From the NCBI GenBank assembly GCA_022592435.1, contig JABYQS010000427.1, forward strand, positions 1-23,045: a stretch of 23,045 bases of DNA. The letters are read 5' to 3'. The position numbers were made by a program, and so were the translations under genes. Position 1 is the first letter of the stretch. Each line of letters opens with the position of its first letter. Below, piece by piece: positions 20,201 through 23,045 of this stretch. The DNA comes from Cerioporus squamosus. Its lineage: Eukaryota; Basidiomycota; Agaricomycetes; Polyporales; Polyporaceae. The notes beneath the pieces were generated by a model that saw only the letters and a list, made by a program, of their open reading frames with translations, did not search any database and had not been told where the DNA came from.

Positions 20201-20935
20201 CGATCGTTATTCGCGGGGCACGAGGGGTCTTCTTCGGAAGTGCGCTCGCGAAGAAGGCTCCAGAGACAGTTGGCGGCCGCTACCTTTGTCTCATCATCCC
20301 GCTCCTTGCCCTTGCCCTTGCGGTCGATACCGCCTAGTATGGCGCTGCAGATCATGAAGACCTGTTCCCATGCAACGACGTCCATGTCCCACCACCACGG
20401 CGCACACAGCAGTCCAAGGATGTTCAAGATCTTCTCAAGTATTCGATCCGGAATGGATGGCAAGTCATTCCGACGAAGGAGGGAGGACAGAGGAAGAAGA
20501 CGTATGAGATGGTGGCTGACGCGAAGACATAGCCGGTCGTTTGGAGTTCGGCGAGAGTACAATGGAGATCAGTCAGAAGCTTGGAGACGGTGGGGATGGA
20601 GGTCGGGGTGAGAAGAGAGTTGGCGAGGAGAGGTACGCAGCTGACTTTGAGCTGAAGATGATATGAGCGAATAGTAACCCAGTCATGGATAACGGCAGAC
20701 GTACCCTTTGGAAGGCAGACTGCGTTGCAGTCACATTTCCATCGCAATCGAGTGCACTGCGAAGACGAGCACGGAGCACGGATGCGGTCGAGGACGAAGA
20801 GCCTCACCTGGGCGCCAAAATGCGTGACATCGCGGCACCTGACCCAGTGACAGTCGCGTCTGCTTTTTCTGCCGCCAAGGCCGAGACAGTAACTCTGTTT
20901 CTTCCCGCCAGTTCGCCCGTCGAGAATGTTTGCAT
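17251..20935 (-). CDS. TTI1: TELO2-interacting protein 1 (Tti1), HEAT-repeat co-chaperone, one frameshift
   Basis: Tti1 is a scaffold of the Tel2-Tti1-Tti2 complex, which works with Hsp90 to mature PI3K-like kinases such as Tel1, Mec1, TOR and the Tra1 family. Exons on the minus strand are 20,935-20,808, 20,756-20,705 and 20,651-17,251, with introns of 51 and 53 bases, giving about 1,193 residues. Exons 2-3 join AFQR to LKVSCVPLLANSLLTP, the conserved N-terminal pattern. Further on, IPDRILEKILNILGLLC and WWWDMDVVAWEQVF (from about 146) are family hallmarks. The rest is helical repeat sequence with an acidic disordered insert around residues 900-960 and the conserved C-terminal block ending in GDFMARRVWDDVWPRF and beyond. 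One base appears lost at 20,492-20,494: SYVFF is in one frame and PLSSLLRRN in the next, while homologues have them contiguous. The protein is otherwise open for 3.2 kb. The start ATG is inferred from splice phase; an internal Met at residue 36 is an alternative. Confidence 0.88.
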
Positions 20936-21036
20936 CGCTCACGATCAATATCTAACTTATCTCTCTTGCTTCTAATGCTCGTTAGGCCTCACCTCCCACG
21001 ACACGTCCTCCTGTCTCAGGTTTTCCCATCACCAAC
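20936..21036. promoter_or_regulatory. shared divergent promoter of TTI1 and ABZ1
   Basis: Only 101 bp separates the two divergent start codons. The segment is pyrimidine-rich on the plus strand, especially near ABZ1, and has no TATA box. The context before the ABZ1 start (CACCAACATG) is a good eukaryotic start context. Promoters this short suggest shared control, which the sequence cannot prove. Confidence 0.55.
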
Positions 21037-23045
21037 ATGACTTCAAGCTCTCGGATCCTCCTCATAGACTCGTACGACTCCTTTACCTACAAGTATGCTC
21101 GCATTCATTGTTCAGGGAACGACTCTGATGACGGTTTTGCAGCCTTGCCTCGCTATGCAAACGAGCTATTCCTTATAGTGTCGTTCATATCATCAAGAAC
21201 GATGCCTTGTCCGCGTCGTCTCTTCTTCCGTTGCTCAAACATTTCGACGCAGTCGTCATCGGTCCAGGTCCTGGCTCTCCCGACATACCGGATGACATAG
21301 GCGTTGTCAGAGACATTTGGCACGTTGCCGACGAGCTCCTTATCCCTGTCTTCGGGGTTTGTCTTGGCCTCCAGAGTCTTGCTGTGGAGCACGGTGCCAA
21401 GATCAGGCGACTCAACGTCGTCAAACCGGACAGGTCTATCGGATCGACCATGTTGACACCGACATATTCCAGGATGTCGGCGATGTGCAAGCTGTCCGCT
21501 ATCACTCACTTCATGTCGATCTCTCAGGAGCGCCTGCTATCGTTCCGCTTGCATGGTCCGACGACGGCAGGGAGAACGGCCAGGTCGTCATGGGTTTGAA
21601 GCACCGCTCGAAGCCGTTCTGGGCCGTCCAGTATCACCCGGAGTCCGTTTGCACTCATGGTGGTGGCCATGATGTCCTACGGAACTTCTGGCGGCTCGCA
21701 ACAGAGTGGTCCAGCCAACACGGGAGGACGACCTCCCTTGGGATCCAGCCGTAGAGGCTGCGATAGGCCCGGACTGGCCGAGCGTCCGCCCCGAAGCATA
21801 TGCGCGCGGGGATGAACTATCGGTTCCTGTGGTCACCCAGACGGTGCAGCTGCCCAACCCGAGTGTCCCTCGCATCTGCGAGATGCTTGGCGTCGAAGAG
21901 GAAAGTACGGACTTCGTCATGCTCGACTCCGCTGCCGCACCGGGGCGATTCTCCATCATAGGTTGCCTCACGCCCACTTCTCCCAGGATTACATACGCCG
22001 TCGGCGACCGGGTCGTGCGAGTGCAATGCGGTACCGACGTGACCTCCGAGCCTATGGGTGCTCTCGACATCTGGGCATGGCTTACGGCGTTCATGCGTAC
22101 CAGGAAAGCACACGATGGACTGCCTGAGGTCCCGTTCTGGGGCGGACTCGTCGGCTACTTGAGCTACGAGCTTGGGTCGCAGACGTTAAGCCCTTTGCCC
22201 CCTCGCCCTGACTCGCACATCCGACACCCCGATGTCAATCTGGTCTTCGTGGAAAGAAGCATCGTGCTTGACCTGCAAGCCTGTGTCGCACACGTCCAGA
22301 CTATCCTCCCCGAAGATGTTGACTGGCTCGAGGCGACCGTGCGCAAGTTGCAGACGTTCTCCAACCCAGCCACGGATCGTTCAGCGCGGCCTCCTTCCAA
22401 ACTCGCAACTCAAGGTCAGCACTTTAGCACCCGTGCACCCTTCCAGACCGTGACTCTTACATCGACAAGATCGTCGCGGCGAAGGAGTGGCTGTTCTCCG
22501 GGGACTCCTATGAGCTCTGCGTCACCGCCCCGACCCGCGTCGTCGCCCGAAAGCCGCAACCGCGGTTGCCCGAGGCACATCCTCGTCCTGGGAGCTCTAC
22601 AAGATACTGCGCTCGCGCAACCCCGCGCCGCACTCCGGGTACATCCGCCTGCACCCCACAACACTCCTCTCCTCGTCCCCCGAGCGCTTCCTCTCGTACT
22701 CCCGCCCCCCAGATGGGGTGTGCCGCTGCGCCCTATCAAGGGCACGGTGCGCAAGGCCCCGGGCATCACGCGCGCGGTCGCGGAGGAGATGCTCGCGGGG
22801 AGCACGAAGGAGGTCGCGGAAAACCTGATGATCGTCGACCTCATACGGCACGATCTGCACAGCGTCGTTGGCGAGGACGTGCACGTGAAGCAGTTCTGCA
22901 AGGTGAGGAGTACGAAACTGTTTGGCAGCTCGTGAGCGTGCGGGGCCGGCCTGATAAGTCGGTGTGCGAGAAGTCGCATACAGATCTGGGGTGGGAGGTT
23001 TTGAGGGCAAGTCTGCCGCCTGGTGAGTGCTCTGTTCGCTCGTCT
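21037..23045 (+). CDS. ABZ1: para-aminobenzoate synthase (aminodeoxychorismate synthase), 3' partial, six apparent frameshifts
   Basis: This fused enzyme makes 4-amino-4-deoxychorismate from chorismate and glutamine for folate. Exon 1 is 21,037-21,092 (ILLIDSYDSFTY), followed by a 50-base intron and exon 2 at 21,143-23,022. Exon 2 ends inside the Gly codon of SLPPG at a GTGAGT donor, and the gene leaves the window in that intron. The glutamine amidotransferase half has GPGPGSPDIPDDIG, the nucleophile motif GVCLGLQS and QYHPES. The chorismate-binding half has GDSYELC, LLSSSPERF, PIKGTVRK and ENLMIVDLIRHDL. PIKGT, not PIAGT, separates PABA synthase from anthranilate synthase. The frame drops by one base six times: near 21,426, 21,700-21,745, 22,444-22,451, 22,581, 22,727 and 22,904. 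Six losses also give the right phase at the final splice site. All catalytic motifs survive, so sequencing error is likelier than decay. It shares a 101-bp promoter with TTI1. Confidence 0.92.

Noticed and set aside
21706..22935. A single intact 409-codon ORF
   Set aside because: Its middle part has no family motif, while the neighbouring frames carry GDSYELC and LLSSSPERF. It is a by-product of three cancelling base losses in ABZ1.

Overview
This window looks like nuclear DNA of a filamentous basidiomycete, most likely an Agaricomycete. The host genes carry introns of only 49-56 bases with clear GT donors and AG acceptors, they are packed tightly (101-123 bp between neighbours), and the retrotransposon ORFs are of a type I associate with mushroom-forming fungi. 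No RNA gene, CRISPR array or bacterial-type operon was seen.

The left two thirds (about 115-15,418) is dominated by a non-LTR (LINE) retrotransposon on the minus strand. Read in element order (right to left) it holds: a 5' region, a 185-aa unknown ORF (14,607-14,050), a gag-like ORF1 with a zinc knuckle (13,472-9,993), a 4.4-kb stretch without convincing long genes (9,992-5,548), an endonuclease/reverse transcriptase/RNase H ORF2 (5,547-373), a hairpin at the ORF2 stop, a 3' UTR and a 19-base poly(A) tail (133-115). A 12-base sequence next to the poly(A) tail (103-114) recurs at 15,419-15,430; both copies continue with TTT. This suggests that the whole 15.3-kb block is one insertion flanked by target-site duplications, with the 4.4-kb stretch as an unusual internal region or a nested insertion. 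ORF1 and ORF2 are each interrupted by exactly one in-frame TGA, so this copy is probably young but dead.

The right third holds three conserved single-copy-type host genes. DCD1 (deoxycytidylate deaminase, plus strand, six exons) starts 247 bp from the proposed insertion site. It converges on TTI1 (minus strand, three exons), a subunit of the Tel2-Tti1-Tti2 co-chaperone for PI3K-like kinases. TTI1 diverges from ABZ1 (para-aminobenzoate synthase, plus strand), which runs off the window. DCD1 feeds dUMP to thymidylate synthesis, and ABZ1 makes the PABA moiety of folate, the cofactor of that same reaction, so two of the three genes serve dTMP supply; that may be chance.

ABZ1 carries six apparent single-base losses and TTI1 one, all in the same direction and denser toward the right edge. 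Assembly or sequencing error is the simplest reading, but pseudogenisation cannot be excluded from sequence alone. Coordinates of exons are read by eye from splice signals and protein family patterns.
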